64,000 nt of DNA. Source: Diphasiastrum complanatum. Taxonomy: Eukaryota > Streptophyta > Lycopodiopsida > Lycopodiales > Lycopodiaceae. Shown piece by piece: positions 22,591 through 35,110 of the stretch. The notes below the pieces were generated by a model, which was not told where the DNA came from, ran no database searches, and was given only the letters and a program-made list of their open reading frames with translations. Made by a program: the position numbers and the translations under genes. Position 1 is the stretch's first letter, and every line of letters starts with the position of its first letter. Where the stretch lies: assembly GCA_029204225.1 (NCBI GenBank), contig CM055110.1, positions 38,806,015-38,870,014 on the forward strand. The letters are read 5' to 3'.

Positions 22591-25222
22591 ATGGCGTCTG
22601 GGATTATAAACTTACCTCTGAACACCGGCAAATCTATTCCTGCCATTGGGTTGGGCTCAATCCTCCTGGAAGGTGATCAATCTCTAGTTGTTGATTCTGT
22701 GCTGCATGCCATCAAGGTCAGGTTCCTCACCAAATGCCCTATATTTTCTGCTTTCCGTCTGAGTTTTGGGTCCTTTGTCCCTTTAAGTATCTTCTGAACA
22801 GTACTTGATAAGTACGATCTCCTAGGATCTTGTGGTAGCTCATCATGTTGGCACCTGACTCCTGAGATGAATTCAGTGCTCTTTCGAGAGCTACAAACCG
22901 GCCAATTGTTTACATTTTATCGCTTAGTTTCAGAATAGTAGCTTTTTTACTTGTAGCTAGTTTTACTTATAAATCTTAAGGATAAAAGGTTCCTTGCATC
23001 CTTTTCTTCCTCCTTCGTTGTTGAACATTGTTCCCAACGGGTCTTGCAGCCAAGGTTCATTCTAGTAAACACATCCCTCAAATCTTACATTTCGATTTTT
23101 TCAAGCACGCTCCCTGAATACCTTTTCTGATCCTCAACTGGCTCTGGTTGCAATCGTTTGGAATGAAAACTGTGATTTTCATTAACAAGATACCATGAAC
23201 TTCATGTTAGCTAAGATCATCTGAAGGTGTTTGCAGGTTGGCTACAGGCACTTTGATACTGCGACCATTTATGAGACTGAAGGAGCTCTAGGTGAAGCCC
23301 TAGCTGAAGCATTCAGGAGTGGGTTGGTGAGTAGAGAGGAGGTTTTTATCACCTCTAAATTGTGGAATACGGATCATGAGCCTGAAGATGTGTTGCCAGC
23401 AGTACAGAAGAGTCTCAGGTACAGCATTCTCTTGGTGATTCGTATTCGTGGTGGATGGGTGCATTTCAACTGCATCCATGCTCCACTGTAGTAAAAGAAG
23501 AAAAGAATCATCCGAAATATAATATAATGTTCTAGATAAAATCCTGCCGACAGGACTTTACAAGTCTTTACATTCGGGCAGGTGTCAGAAACCTCCAAAA
23601 TTCCACCAATAGCAAAAGGCGTAATTATGGACGTCTTTGGATTGCTGTGTAAAGTTCATGGCATTCCCAGTGTAATGTCCCTTACGCTAGCAAGTCTATG
23701 GGCTTTGCAACCTAATGGAGGGAGGAGAGTAATTATGCATACCTTACTCTTTAAAAGGAACTGAGAGAGTTTCTGGTCTTTACATGTCCATACGTGGTGT
23801 TTGTTTAGTCTTGTAACAACAACATGCCTAAAATGGATAGGCAAGTTCATTAGCTCGATCATTTGTGTCACTCTCAAGGTCCAGTAATAAATGAAATACT
23901 GAGTTTCGCTCTTGAGTCTGAAATTGGTCCATGGTAGATTTACTTATATCAGCAATAAAGAATCACCTTGTTTGTTTCTGCATACCTTTCTCAAATCACT
24001 TCCAAGTGTTTGCGTGCTTATGTACAAATTTCTGGAAGACGCTCATTTGTCATGTGGCTTTTCCCACAGTAATCAAATTTTATCGCAGTCTTTTGCAGCT
24101 AGAATACATTGATCTCTACTTGATACACTGGCCTTTGAGGTTCAAGAAAGGTGTGGCGATTCCCCCCAAAGAAGATGACTTTTTACCCATTGACATCAAG
24201 GCAACATGGCAAGCACTAGAAAAATGTGTAGAAAAAGGGCTAGTACATGCCATTGGTGTCAGTAACTTCAGCGTGGAAAAATTGACAAGCTTGCTTGACT
24301 ATGCCAAGATTGTTCCATCTGTTAATCAGGTATGCCAGCGTCTTCAAAGTAGTTGAATCTGCTCGGTTGAAAGTTTTTGGAATAAAATTCTTCATTCTGA
24401 TCAAATTTAGTACTTCTCACAATAGCACAGTTTTCATGAAATGTTTGTCATTAAATTTTGCATTAGTGGATATTGTTACACATTCTAGTTTATAGGGGGC
24501 GTTCTGAGTGCAGCTGTCTCAGATCCACACTTTCTTTTCTACCTTTTAAGCTCTGGCATGTGTTTATCCTGCATAGCATCATCACATTGATATCAGTTCT
24601 GATGTGATTCAGCTCATTATCTAATCCTATGCAGGTTGAGAGGCATCCTGTGTGGCAACAAAAGAAACTGAAACCATTTTGTGACGCCAAGGGCATCCAT
24701 GTCAGTGGGTGGTCACCTCTTGGCGCTCCAGGAACTATTTATGGTACACAAAGTGTCATAAATAATCCCGTTGTTCAAAGCATCGCAGAAAAGCGTGGCA
24801 AGACACCAGCTCAGGTGGGTATTGAAGAATTCCCTCAGCCTTTCTCATTTTGCTATATTTGAAAAGGCCTGTTGTACAGGCTGAGTTAATGGCAATGGAA
24901 TTTAGTTATCTGGGTTGCAATTCTTTCTTTCTTTCTTCAAATGTCAACTCAAGCATGCTCCTAGTATGAATAGTGCAGCCTTGCAATTTGCTTTCAGGTG
25001 GCATTGCGCTGGGGAGTGCAGACTGGAGCTAGTGTGCTGCCCAAAAGTTTCAATCCAAAACGAATAGCAGAAAACTTTGATATATTCAGCTGGGAGCTTT
25101 CTGAAGACGACATCACCCAAATAAGTAAAATTGAGCAACGTCGATTAAACCCTTGTGAGTTCTTGTGCAATCCCAAGGGAAATCCTAAGAACCCAGAAGA
25201 ACTATGGGACGGAGACATCTAA
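22591..25222 (+). CDS. NADPH-dependent aldo-keto reductase, gene 1
   Basis: Five exons: 22591-22716, 23237-23418, 24089-24329, 24635-24814, 24998-25222. They join to 317 aa plus stop, the usual length for plant AKR4C-type enzymes. The TIM-barrel start PAIGLGS is followed by the catalytic tetrad D49, Y54, K83 (ITSKLW) and H116 (YLIHWP). [20 protein letters not shown] and [12 protein letters not shown] follow, then the cofactor segment [17 protein letters not shown], whose Lys/Ser/Arg residues favour NADPH. The family reduces aldehydes and ketones, including lipid-derived carbonyls and sugars. No transit peptide is seen, so it is probably cytosolic. All introns are gt-ag and the exon 3 acceptor is fixed by frame (cgcag at 24088). 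Intron 4 contains a small TTCT repeat. No defects are visible. The exact substrate is unknown. Confidence 0.93.
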
Positions 25223-27075
25223 GGCCTGCCATATGCCTAAATCTACTCAAGAAGATCATAACTTTACTCTTATTTAGGAACATGGAGCTTCTGAATGCTA
25301 TCCTTTTTATTTTAGTCTCTAGGAGGATTGGATAAAGATCCCTTCACACAACAAATATGCAGAAAGCTCTTTTACTCAGGAGGCTAGGTTCTTTATTATT
25401 TCAGTTAGGATTAATATTTATGATTATTAATAATAGAATCCAGAAAAATGAGAAGCTAAGGAGCCCACTTTGTTTGTAGTATTTTGTATTTCGTCTCTGC
25501 CTTCGTGACTCTGGCTACATATTACGGTCCCTATTTTTGTTTTTTTTAAAAGATCTTGGTGATTATCATTTGCTTCTTACTCAACACTAGGTCTAGCCAA
25601 GAAATTCCCGATTCTTCTGAAACCCGCATAGCTTGGATACTGATGAGACAGGAGTAGTGCTGGTTGGCTAAGATTTCTCTTTCTTTTAGATTATTGTTCT
25701 AATGCAGATCTTGACTTTTTTCAATGCATGTATATTTTTTCTAAGCTTTATCTTATGACATCACTAACTCTCTATTTGCATATTAACATATTTTAAAACT
25801 CAATGGCTCAACATCATGTCTGGACTCTCTCTATTGTGGCTTGATAGTAGGAGTCACCATTAATCTCCATAATATGCATCTAAACATCCATTATATAGTA
25901 ACTAAATTTTGGAGGGCTACCTAAGGCCACACCATATAATTTCAATCTTGATTTGTGAAAGTAACATCATTAGTTATGTGCCCTTCAAGCTATATGCTAT
26001 TATGTAATCAAGTGTAGTTTATGTCAACAAGTAACTTATCATAATCACAATAATCTATAATTTTCCAAAAGAAGAGGCCAATTAGCACATTTGTTTCATT
26101 TTTTCTTCATGTAAGATTGACTAGATATCCTCTCTTGTAAGAGCTTCTTCCAAAAGCCGAAAGATGATCAACAAGAGTGAACTACATAAATGCAAATGCA
26201 AAACCTCGTGTCACTTATGGAGGAATAATGCCCACTAATACTTATTGGATTATATCCAAAAAGGCCATACAACATAACGTAACATCATCTTCATATAAAG
26301 ATAAAAAATGGTACTAGGTGTTAAAAATGAGAACTTGATAACTAGATATCCAACAAAAGATCACTTATTATCTACAATCGAAGAAATTTGTGTTTTTGGC
26401 ATTGCCTTGCAAAAGGCAATACTATGTGTTGAAGATGGTCAATTGGATTTTTTATAAAAGTCAACATTAAAGTCAATGTCTTACATTATGAGGGTGTGTG
26501 CACACAAAAACCTTTGACACATTGCTAAGGACGTCATTGCAAGAACTTGGTACTTTAGATGCACCTCTGCATGCAACTCGTCAGTAGCAAAAAGTTTTTG
26601 CCCCTCTCTTTCTAAATGCATGCCCATGCTTTAGATGCTCCTTTATATGCAAGCCATAAATAGCAAAGAATTCATCTCTTTTTTTTTTGCAGGCATCCCT
26701 AAGGTCTCAACTTGCACCACACGAACAACAATAAATAAAAATTATTTTTATGCATTTACAAACACACTTTGGATTTCAATCCTTGAGGTAAGAAAGAAAA
26801 TGCTAACCAATTATGCTATACTTCTAAGACAACTAATATTCGAAAATAGCTAATTACCTTCCATCAAATCTTACACAATCAAATGATCTATTCAGTCCAT
26901 TTGTGGCAATGCCTTAGTGTAAACCACAACGTTCTTGTTTAATATGCATTTGAGTAGCTTAGTGATCAAAATAAATCTTAGCTCAATGATCAAAACAAAT
27001 TTTCATTCCTTGTCTACTCATTGATACGTACAAAGAAAACCAAAGAGACAAAGCTTTTAATATGCAAAGTTATTT
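25223..27075. other. 3' flank and AT-rich intergenic DNA
   Basis: Immediately after the AKR stop is a probable 3' UTR, with AT-rich polyadenylation-like text near 25415-25440 (attaataatagaatc). The remainder shows no gene or convincing repeat. Confidence 0.4.
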
Positions 27076-29302
27076 TCATTTTTTGTAAAAAAATATCATT
27101 TTTTTCTCAGAGTCCAGATTGAAGAGTTTGTAGGTCTGATGGTCTGAGGAATAGCCAATAAAAATCGATCTTCTGATGTCAGACCCTTGGATCGGATTTT
27201 GGATTTTTCGACCCTGGATCAGATTTTGACTGTTCGATCCATGGGTCGGATTTTTCTGGAGATTAGCAGGGATTTGACTGGGAGCAATACATCCACACTC
27301 TGATATTTGTGAGTGATGGCTTCGATCCTGTCCACACCTCATAAGGTGTCTTGCCATTCAAGGCCTCTGAAATGGATCTATTTTGAAGGTAGGTTACTAT
27401 AGTAACAGCTTCTGACTAGAATTTCTTTCGAAGAGATGCATGGGCCAGCATGCTCCTTGCACTTTCAATGAGTGACTGAGTCTTCCATTTAGCTACACCA
27501 TTGGATTGAGCTGAGTTTGTTGTAAAATGTTGTTGTATTCCGGTTGCCTTGCAAAAGTCTTTGAATTTGTTGGAGATAAATACTCCCTCTACATCATAGC
27601 GTAGAGCTCTGGGTCGATTTTTTCTGATAATGCTTTGAACTGCATGAACTTGAGAGTATCGGATTTGTTCTTCAAGAAATATGTTGTAGTCCTCCGAGAG
27701 AAGTCATCAATAATAGTCAGCAAATAGATAGCTCCCCCTGTGGAAATAGTCTACATATGACCACAAATGTCCATGTGTACTAGATCTAGCCAATTTCTAG
27801 AAGTACATTCAAGAATCTGAAATGATTGAACTTCTAACATGCTTGCTGAAAATACAGCTTGTCCATGAAAAATCAAATTTGCTAATGGAAGGAAAATCTT
27901 GCACTAAATTCTAATTTGACATTTGCTTAATACAATTGGAATTTAAATGGCCTAATCTGTAATGCCACAACATATCATTTGATTCAGAACTTGTTGTATA
28001 CAGAGCTTGACAAATAGAAGAATTGTAGTGGCTGAGTTTGTAGAGATTGTCACTTCTTCTCCCGAAAGCTAAAACTTTTCTCGACTTGTCAAAAATGGTG
28101 CAGCCATGTGTGTACATGTCACAACCTTCTGACCCAAATCTGTGATTCTGTTAACTGAGAGCAGATTTTTGGTCAGGTTTGGAATATGTAAAACATTGGA
28201 CAACAACCTAACATCACTTTTTTGGAATTTGACCCCAACTATTCCTTCACCTTCAATGGAGTGGGATGAGTTGTCTCCAAGTTGCACAACTCTAGAATGA
28301 GTGAAGGGCTTGTAGCTTTGGAACCAGTCCCAATGGTGAGTCATGTGTTGTGTTGCTCCGGAGTCCAAGTACCAGGAATCGATATTCTGTAGATTTTTTA
28401 CCTTGGTCAAGAAGGCAATTTCATCTTCCTCTTCATGCTGGATCGAGTAACTGGTTGAGACAACATTTGCTTGTTGTTGGGACTGCATGTTCTTTTCATT
28501 ATTTTGCGTGAGTGTTTTACAGTCCTTGATGAGATGGCCACCCCTGTTATAGTATTTACAAAACAAGTTCTGCCTTGGCTGGAATGATGAAGAAAAATTC
28601 GAATTCGACCTTGAGCCAGAATTCGACCATGAGTTAAAATTCGACCCAGGCTGCAAGTTGCCCTTTCTTTTAGGAGAATATGACTTTGGAGATCTCTTGG
28701 ATCTGAACTTCTAATTTTTGGTTGTGTATAGAGCCTAAGAATCCGATCATGAGCTTGAGGAGCATGCATTCCTTCAATCTCCTCTTGTAACAACATTGAA
28801 ATGACTCTTGATAGAGTAAGTTCTTGTTGTGTCGAGATAGCCATGACCCATGTTTCATACGCTTCATCTGAATCTTCAATGTTCGATCCTATTGCAGTCA
28901 TTTGCTCTATAAGGTTTTTGAATGTGTTGAGATGGCTGGAAATAGTGTCTGTATCAGACATTCTGAGAGTGAAGAATTTCTTCCTCAAATGTAGTTTGGA
29001 AGTGACATCTCTGATGTCATAAAGAGTTGCCAGGATGTCCTAAGCATCCTTAGAAGTCTGTGCAGATCGGATATGACTGATTTGGGAGTCTCGTACATTC
29101 TGAGTGATTAAGGCAAAAGCCTTGTCATCTCGTTGTCTCCATTTGGTGATGCTAGCTGCATCAGCCTTTGGCTTGATTTTGGTACCATCCATATGTCCCA
29201 CAATTCCTTGTATAGTAGAATGACCTTCATCTTGAACTTCCAGATATGGTAGTTCTCTCCATCGAGCTTGTCAATCAGAGAAGAACTAGAAGTAGAATCC
29301 AT
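27076..29302 (-). pseudogene. copia element 3: decayed gag, protease and integrase
   Basis: The minus strand starts at 29302 (MDSTSSSSLIDKLDGENYHI, the gag N-terminus), then gag in 28407-28988, zinc-knuckle-like CKYYNRGGHLIKDC, protease WYLDSGATQHMTHHWDW (28069-28656), integrase zinc domain LWHYRLGHLNSNCI (27911-28117), and integrase C-terminal text QSNGVAKWKTQSL, LNGKTPYEVW and FIGYSSDHQTYKLF (27076-27560). Several shifts and stops are present. The integrase Glu of the usual NGVAERKN is Lys here. No reverse transcriptase follows on the left and no LTR pair was found. The stretch near 27180-27290 repeats a short acidic-basic peptide unit, probably a local expansion. Confidence 0.8.
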
Positions 29303-30262
29303 TCTGGTGTAGTAGTGATATCGTTGGTAGAAACAGCAATAACGAGATATTGTTGGCTACGCACTCATTGATATGAAGTCTTGGTAGAAACAAGATTGAA
29401 TCTACAATGAAAATGCAGATTATTGAGACACCCGCTTTATAATCAAAACTGAGTACAAGAACTTGAAGCTAGCGCAAATCAGTGAGCGCTAATCAATCTT
29501 CAGTTAAGTTCGTTGATGGCTAACTTAAAACTCAAAAACTGAACTTGACTATTTACAACATAATGTCCTACAGGATGATAACCTCATCAGAGCACTGACT
29601 CCAGTAGATCTTCCTTGATGATTGGAGCTCAGATGATCAGTACATTGAAAGCTTACATTGACCTATTTAATTATCACATTTGTCCTGCAATAGGTAGCCG
29701 CCATTTTATAATGAATGTCTGTATAGAGGTAGGCAGACTGTCAACGTCGTGACATGGGTCGGATTTTTGAGTTGACAATACAAAGGGTCATAATTTTACA
29801 AAGAGTCGGGTTTATACAAAGGGTTGGATTTATACAAAGGGTTGAATTTATACACCATGAACCATGGTTGAAAAGTTAGATCCAATTCGATCTGATCTAG
29901 GGTCGAATACGCCTAGATAAATTAGACTCGATCGATCCAGGGTCAAAGGTGCCCGAAAAAATTAGAACCAATCCAACCTGACCCAGGGTCGAAAAATCTC
30001 TCTTTGACAAGAATGACATTGGGTCGGAAGATAGGCTTGGGTTGGAAAAATTCGATCTTGAATTTTTCGATCTTCAAGTAGAAAATTGAGCCTCTTCTAT
30101 TTTTGTAGTTTTTCAAGAATAAGTATAAACAGGTTTTTCAGGATGCTCATTACCTAATGGAATTGGGCTTGAGCATAGAATTCCAACAACAGCCACCCTC
30201 TTGAAGCCTCTTACTCCTTGAAAGACTGTCCATCTCCATTTGAAAACAAGTGTTCATTGAGA
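29303..30262. other. non-coding interval with short degenerate repeats
   Basis: About 29790-29865 has diverged copies of a 22-bp unit (ttatacaaagggttggattt). About 29880-30000 repeats phrases such as gatccagggtcgaa, also seen near 27190-27250. No gene seen. Confidence 0.45.
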
Positions 30263-31200
30263 TTACATTCTCAGGGTTAGGTCGACCCTTTCCTCAGCCC
30301 CAGTAGATTCCAGTGCATCTTGGTAGAGTTTCAGTAGATCTTCTAAGTTGTCTTTCAACACTTCCTCACTTTCTTGATTGGGTCTCCGATTCTTTGCGAT
30401 TCCTCCAATTTCTTCCACAGACCCATTGTACGACATGTTGCCCAGTCCTTCTACTCTGTCATGGTCAGACTTTTTTGGGGTTGCGTACAACCGTACTACA
30501 TCCGTACGACCTGAACTGCCCTGCTTTTGAAAACTTCTCAAAAGGGAGGTGTTCCCTAGTTTTTCCATACTTCATCTTGATTGGGGGTCCAGATGCAAGT
30601 CCTTTAGTCTCTGGACCTCTGTCATTCAATTGTAGAGCCTCCTGAGCTGAGCTATTAGCCATTAAGTGAGACTGGGAGGGGGGGGGGGGGAGGGGGGAGG
30701 TTCTTTTGAGGGCTCTCCTAGACCCTCATTTTCATCTTTAATGAGGTCCTCCAACACGTCAAGGATCCATCTTGTTTTAATTTCCTTCTTCATTGAGAAA
30801 CTCTCATTTCCATTGAATCCTGACTTTCTTTTGTAAATAATGAGCCCATCTTCATCTGTGCCTTGAGAACTCTTATTCTTAAGTTCTTCTATGCTTTGAA
30901 CCTCTTTTGTTTGGTTTTTAGCTCTGTTTGGACAATCCTTGATTAGGTGACCTATTCATCTGCAGAAAAAACAAGCATCAGGGATTTGTAAATAATCCTA
31001 ATTTTTGAAACATAGAACCCTCCAATCCTGATGAATTATGGAAAATCTCTTCCCATGTCAACTTCTATCAATACCTGAGAGAACTTTTATAACAAGGAAG
31101 AGCTGCCCACCAACCCTTTGAGTTGATGTCCACCAATGCCTCCAAAAGCCCTCTAATGTGCCTCTCCTCCAATGCTCCTAAGATCCTTCCAAAAATAGAC
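30263..31200 (-). pseudogene. LINE-type ORF1 fragment with CCHC zinc knuckle
   Basis: The minus strand reads YLQIPDACFFCR, TGA, IGHLIKDCPNRAKNQ (about 31000-30930), which is the CCHC knuckle found in plant L1 ORF1 proteins of the DUF4283 kind. A proline-rich stretch and EGLGNMSYNGS, LLKLYQDALESTG follow to 30263. The stop in the knuckle sits where arginine is expected. No endonuclease or RT of a LINE is seen nearby, so it is an isolated piece. A copia gag origin is a less likely alternative. Confidence 0.5.
30670..30705 (+). repeat. poly-G tract with G-quadruplex potential
   Basis: Several runs of G totalling about 30 bp (tgggagggggggggggggga, then gggggg and agg), lying within the LINE-like frame as a polyproline-coding run on the other strand. 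Confidence 0.85.
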
Positions 31201-31235
31201 AATCAAATGGCCTCAAGAATTCACCAAGTTGGGAG

Positions 31236-31298
31236 ACTCTGAGACCACTCTATTGGGAGGCTCTGATACCACTCTGTTGGAAGGTGCTGATACCACTC
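31236..31298 (-). repeat. three tandem copies of a copia primer-binding site
   Basis: gctctgatacca-type sequence occurs three times with a 24-bp period: actctgagacca at 31236, gctctgatacca at 31260 and gtgctgatacca at 31284. Each is followed by ctct(g/a)ttgg, the LTR-junction sequence. The third abuts the LTR at 31299. Confidence 0.85.
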
Positions 31299-32149
31299 TG
31301 TTGGGTGGGTCTCGAGTAGTGATTAGGTGTAGAATAGAGTACAGATCTCCAACATAGAGAACTTTAACAGGAACTTTACCAAACTACAACATCAACATTA
31401 ACTTAGATCGAATGGAGGAATGTCTTGGTAGGTGTAAGAGACAACCATGAATGGAGTGAAACAATTAGGTGTCTGAGACAGCCAAGCTTCCTTCGAGTTT
31501 AGACATTCCGAATTGAGTGAGTGTCAAATGAGAAAGAAAATTATTAGAAAGCATTTGTAGTGCAATACACATAAGAAAATAGAGAATATGAATTAAGCTG
31601 TTGTGAATACAACGATTAGATCACGATCTTGTGCCCAAGAATGGTTCACATTAGTGGCATCCTGTGTGTAGTGATCTTACTTAGCTAGCTATAGATTAAA
31701 TAATTATCTCTATTCCTTGAATGGCTTTCACACTCTTGTATATCTTTGATTCTATGAAATCAAATAGCTAATACACAATGGAGTTCGCACAGGAACTCTG
31801 ATTCACTCTTCTCCACTTGCATGTGTGTTCATCGTGGTTATTATTATCTCATGAGTTGCCATTATGTATATATACCTAGAACAATTACAATGACTACATG
31901 GGCAACGAGCGTGAAACATCGCAGTTACTGAAAAGTGCTAAAGTGAACTGTGATGTGGTATGCATCTTCGGTCGAGGTAGTGTGGATGATGCGGACCTCG
32001 AACTCAAAGACTTTGAGTTCAAACTAGGTCGAAGAAGATGTAGAATACGAAGATCTCGAACTCGAAGAGTTCATTGTCGATCTTGCTTCTGCTCTAGTTG
32101 ATTGATTGCACAAACGTTCAACTTCAGAGAGTAAGACTATAATGTTGTT

Positions 32150-32237
<88 letters not shown>

Positions 32238-32345
32238 CATAGTGTACTGGTGCTCAGAAATTGAGATGACTCGAATGATTCGTGTTCTGAGGACACAAAT
32301 ACTGATGAGTCGAATTCTGGTGAGATGGAGTGATGCTTAATCTCA
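31299..32345 (-). repeat. copia LTR (inner limits approximate)
   Basis: Starts TGTTGGGTGG next to the primer sites. Its right part (about 32060-32340) matches 33515-33735. It contains a (GA)n run. The left portion has no partner here, so the extent is inferred from the ends. Confidence 0.5.
32152..32231. repeat. (GA)n microsatellite
   Basis: About 80 bp of uninterrupted AG dinucleotide inside the LTR. The other LTR copy has only a short interrupted run at 33600-33620. Confidence 0.97.
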
Positions 32346-32550
32346 AAACCCCACTTAAGCTTAACTCCTAGTATTTGGAATGAAATTAAGCAAGCTACAT
32401 AATGCAACATGCTTTTATCTTGACAGAGGCTTAGTCAAGAGATCAGCAACATACTAGTAGTAGGACAATAACTTAATTCGACATCTTTATTCTGAATTTC
32501 TCTCTAAGGAAATGAAATTGAACTTCAATGTGTTTAGTTCTAGAGTGAGT

Positions 32551-33478
32551 TCATGGGTTCAGAAATAGAGCAATGCAGCTCTGATTGTTGCAATAGAGTA
32601 TACTTAACTGATTTGAGAGATCATTAGATCCTGAAGCAATCTTCTGACCAGATAATTTCCTTCTCTGCAGAGGTAGCTGTGACATATTTTGATTCTGTTG
32701 AGGACAAAGAAATGCATTTATGCTTTTGACTGTTCCATGAAATGAGTCCACCTGCTAGAAAACAAAGATAGCCAGATGTGGATTTTCTTGTGTCCACATT
32801 ACCAGCCCAATCAGAGTCAGAATAAGTAAGTAATGTCAAAGCATCCTCTATATTTCCATTATAACACAAAACATAGTGCGTAGTGGCTTGAATGTATCCT
32901 AGTACTCTGAGTAGAGCCTTCTAGTGAGGTAGGCCAGGATTTGACATAAACTGTGTATATGCTAGATCAAGTTTCGTGCAGACCATGGCATACATAATCG
33001 ATTCGACTATGGACTGATAGGGGTAATTGCACATTTGTTTCTTCTCTGCATCAGTTTTCAGACACATATCCTTTGACAATTTGAATCATGGGTCCATAGG
33101 CAAGTCTATTGACTTGCAGTTTTCCATGCCATACTTGTAGAGTATACTTGTTAGATATCTTTCTTGACTTAATGTGATACTTCTCTTTGCTCTATCTCTT
33201 GTTATCTCGATTCCCAGAAGGTAGTGCACAGGGTCTGAATCAGTCATTTCAAATTCCTTCGAAAAAAGAGTCTTCGTCTCATGAAGTGACTGATTTGAAT
33301 TGCTGATGATTAGTGAGTCATCAACATATAGAGGTATTATGACATAGCTTGAGCCTTTGTGTTTGAGATGAACATTAGAGTTAGCAGAGTTCGAGAAGAA
33401 GTCATGCTGCACTTTGTAAGCAATATTGACTATTCTCCTTGGTTGTCCACGAGTTTCTATAAGAGGGTTTTTAGCCAT
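32551..33478 (-). pseudogene. copia RT and RNase H remnant between two LTR pieces
   Basis: Frame 33086-33478 encodes part of the RT palm with an intact YVDD loop (PLYVDDSLIIS), HYLLGIEITRD and SQERYLTSILYKYGM. Frame 32624-32869 encodes RNase H (YSDSDWAGNVDTRKSTSGY, CISLSSTESKYVTAT). The N-terminal RT, integrase, protease and gag are missing. The RT piece runs directly into an LTR fragment at about 33480, which points to one large internal deletion. Confidence 0.82.
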
Positions 33479-33479
33479 C

Positions 33480-33745
33480 TCTCTCTTTCTTTTGAGAATG
33501 CTTTAGACCTTGAACTCGAAGAGTTCATCACTGATCTTGCTTCTACTCTAGTTGATTGATCGCACAGACGTTCAACTTAAGGCTGTAGTGCTATTGTAAA
33601 GAGAGAGAGAGTGAGAGAGTTCGTATTTACATAGTGTACTGGTGCTCAAGAATTGAGACAAACTCGAATGATTCGTGTTTTGAGGACACGAATACTGATG
33701 AGTCGAATTTTGGTGAGTTGGAGTGATGCTTAATTCCAACACACC
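33480..33745 (-). repeat. truncated copia LTR copy
   Basis: Matches about 32060-32340 (catagtgtactggtgctca, gatgagtcgaatt, gtgatgcttaat) and ends ttccaaca at about 33743, the inverse of the TGTTGG start. Confidence 0.75.
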
Positions 33746-34437
33746 ACACAACCATAGTTAGATCTATGTGCAAGCAAGTCTATCTAGCACTCCCTTGATA
33801 AACCACAATCACTACCAAAGATGGTGATCCTCTCAAGAACAAGCAAGCCAAATCTATGCTCTCTACACACTAGCCTTCCACTAGAGAATAGAAGCAAGCA
33901 ACAACCAAGAAAATCTCCTCTCATTTGGGCACCCTCCCTCATTTATAGATGGCAAACGACTCACTCCAAAGTACTATGGAATGTCCACACAAGCCAATTG
34001 AAAAGAGGAGGCAAAGGATAGGCCAAGACCCTCACAAGTTAGTGGAATGTCAAAAGACACCTTCCATAACTTATGGTTCTTGGTTATAACTTCTTGGGTT
34101 CTTTAGGGGAATCAAGGGACTCCATGACCCTTATGTGATGGCTAACTTTGGCCCAATGCCAATTATGTGATCATGGCTCAAGGTTGAGGCCCAAAGTCTA
34201 GGAAAATGACCAATACCCATGGTAAGGTCCTCCTAGCACCTCACTATGTTCCATACCTCCATCAAGGCATAGACACCTACATGTCCTTATTTAAGGACAC
34301 AAGTATTTTAATTCAAAGGCACTTATCCTTAATCCAAGGGTGACTCTCCATTTAGCCCCCCAGACGCTAAATGGGCATATAGGGGTTACTAAAGTACTGT
34401 TAGCTACATAGGTATGTAAAATTCCTTCCCCCTTAAC
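33746..34437. other. non-coding interval
   Basis: No coding frame recognised. It precedes the C-terminal end of a gypsy frame, so it may include gypsy LTR sequence, but no second copy is available to show this. Confidence 0.3.
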
Positions 34438-35110
34438 TTAATTTTTTCCTTGTAAAAAAAAATTTGAAAAATTCTTCTGAAGATCAGCCTCCTTTTCCCA
34501 TTTATCTTCCTCTTCTAACTTGCCCTTCCAACTGATTAAAAATTCTCGAAGCACTCTACTCCTTAGAGTTCTCTGTCGGCTATTAACAATCGCCTCAGGT
34601 TCAGGTGGTCCACTCGCAGACTCATCACGAAGAAGCTCTACTAAATCTTCCACAAGGACCAAAGGTTTCCCCAACCCCTTCAATTTCTCCAAAGACTTTT
34701 TGAGTCTGATCCATTTTTTGGAAAGTATTGGCAACAAGTACTTTCTAGGGTCGATTCGGGTAAGCAGGATTCCTCGAATCAGAGAAAGATTGAAATGAAT
34801 TTTGCTATACGAAATAAGATCTTGTTTCATAAGGGCAAGGTATGTGTACCGGAGAATGACACAGTTAGGGCCCAAATCCTGCATGAGTGTCATGATAGTC
34901 CCATGCGCAGGATATTAGGGTATACAAAGAATACTTGATTTAGTTAGGTGACACTTTTGGTGGCCTAAGATGACAAGTCAAGTAGAGGCTTATGTACTTA
35001 GATGTACTAAGTGGCCTATTACATTGCAACGAGGATTTTAACTTACTAACATGAAAAACATGATGAATTTCAACATTAGCTGGAAGGTCTAGTTTGTATA
35101 CGATCTTGTT
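34438..35110 (-). pseudogene. Ty3/gypsy polyprotein C-terminus with an inverted integrase piece
   Basis: The minus strand at about 35110-35020 reads IVYKLDLPANVEIHHVFHV, the segment after gypsy integrase. At 34790-34438 it reads PEAIVNSRQRTLRSR and LISWKGKLEEEDKWEKEADL, a degenerate chromodomain-like tail. Between them the plus strand (about 34790-35000) reads HKGKVCVPENDTVRAQILHE followed by CHDSPMRRILGY, the gypsy integrase zinc domain, in the opposite orientation. Confidence 0.68.
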
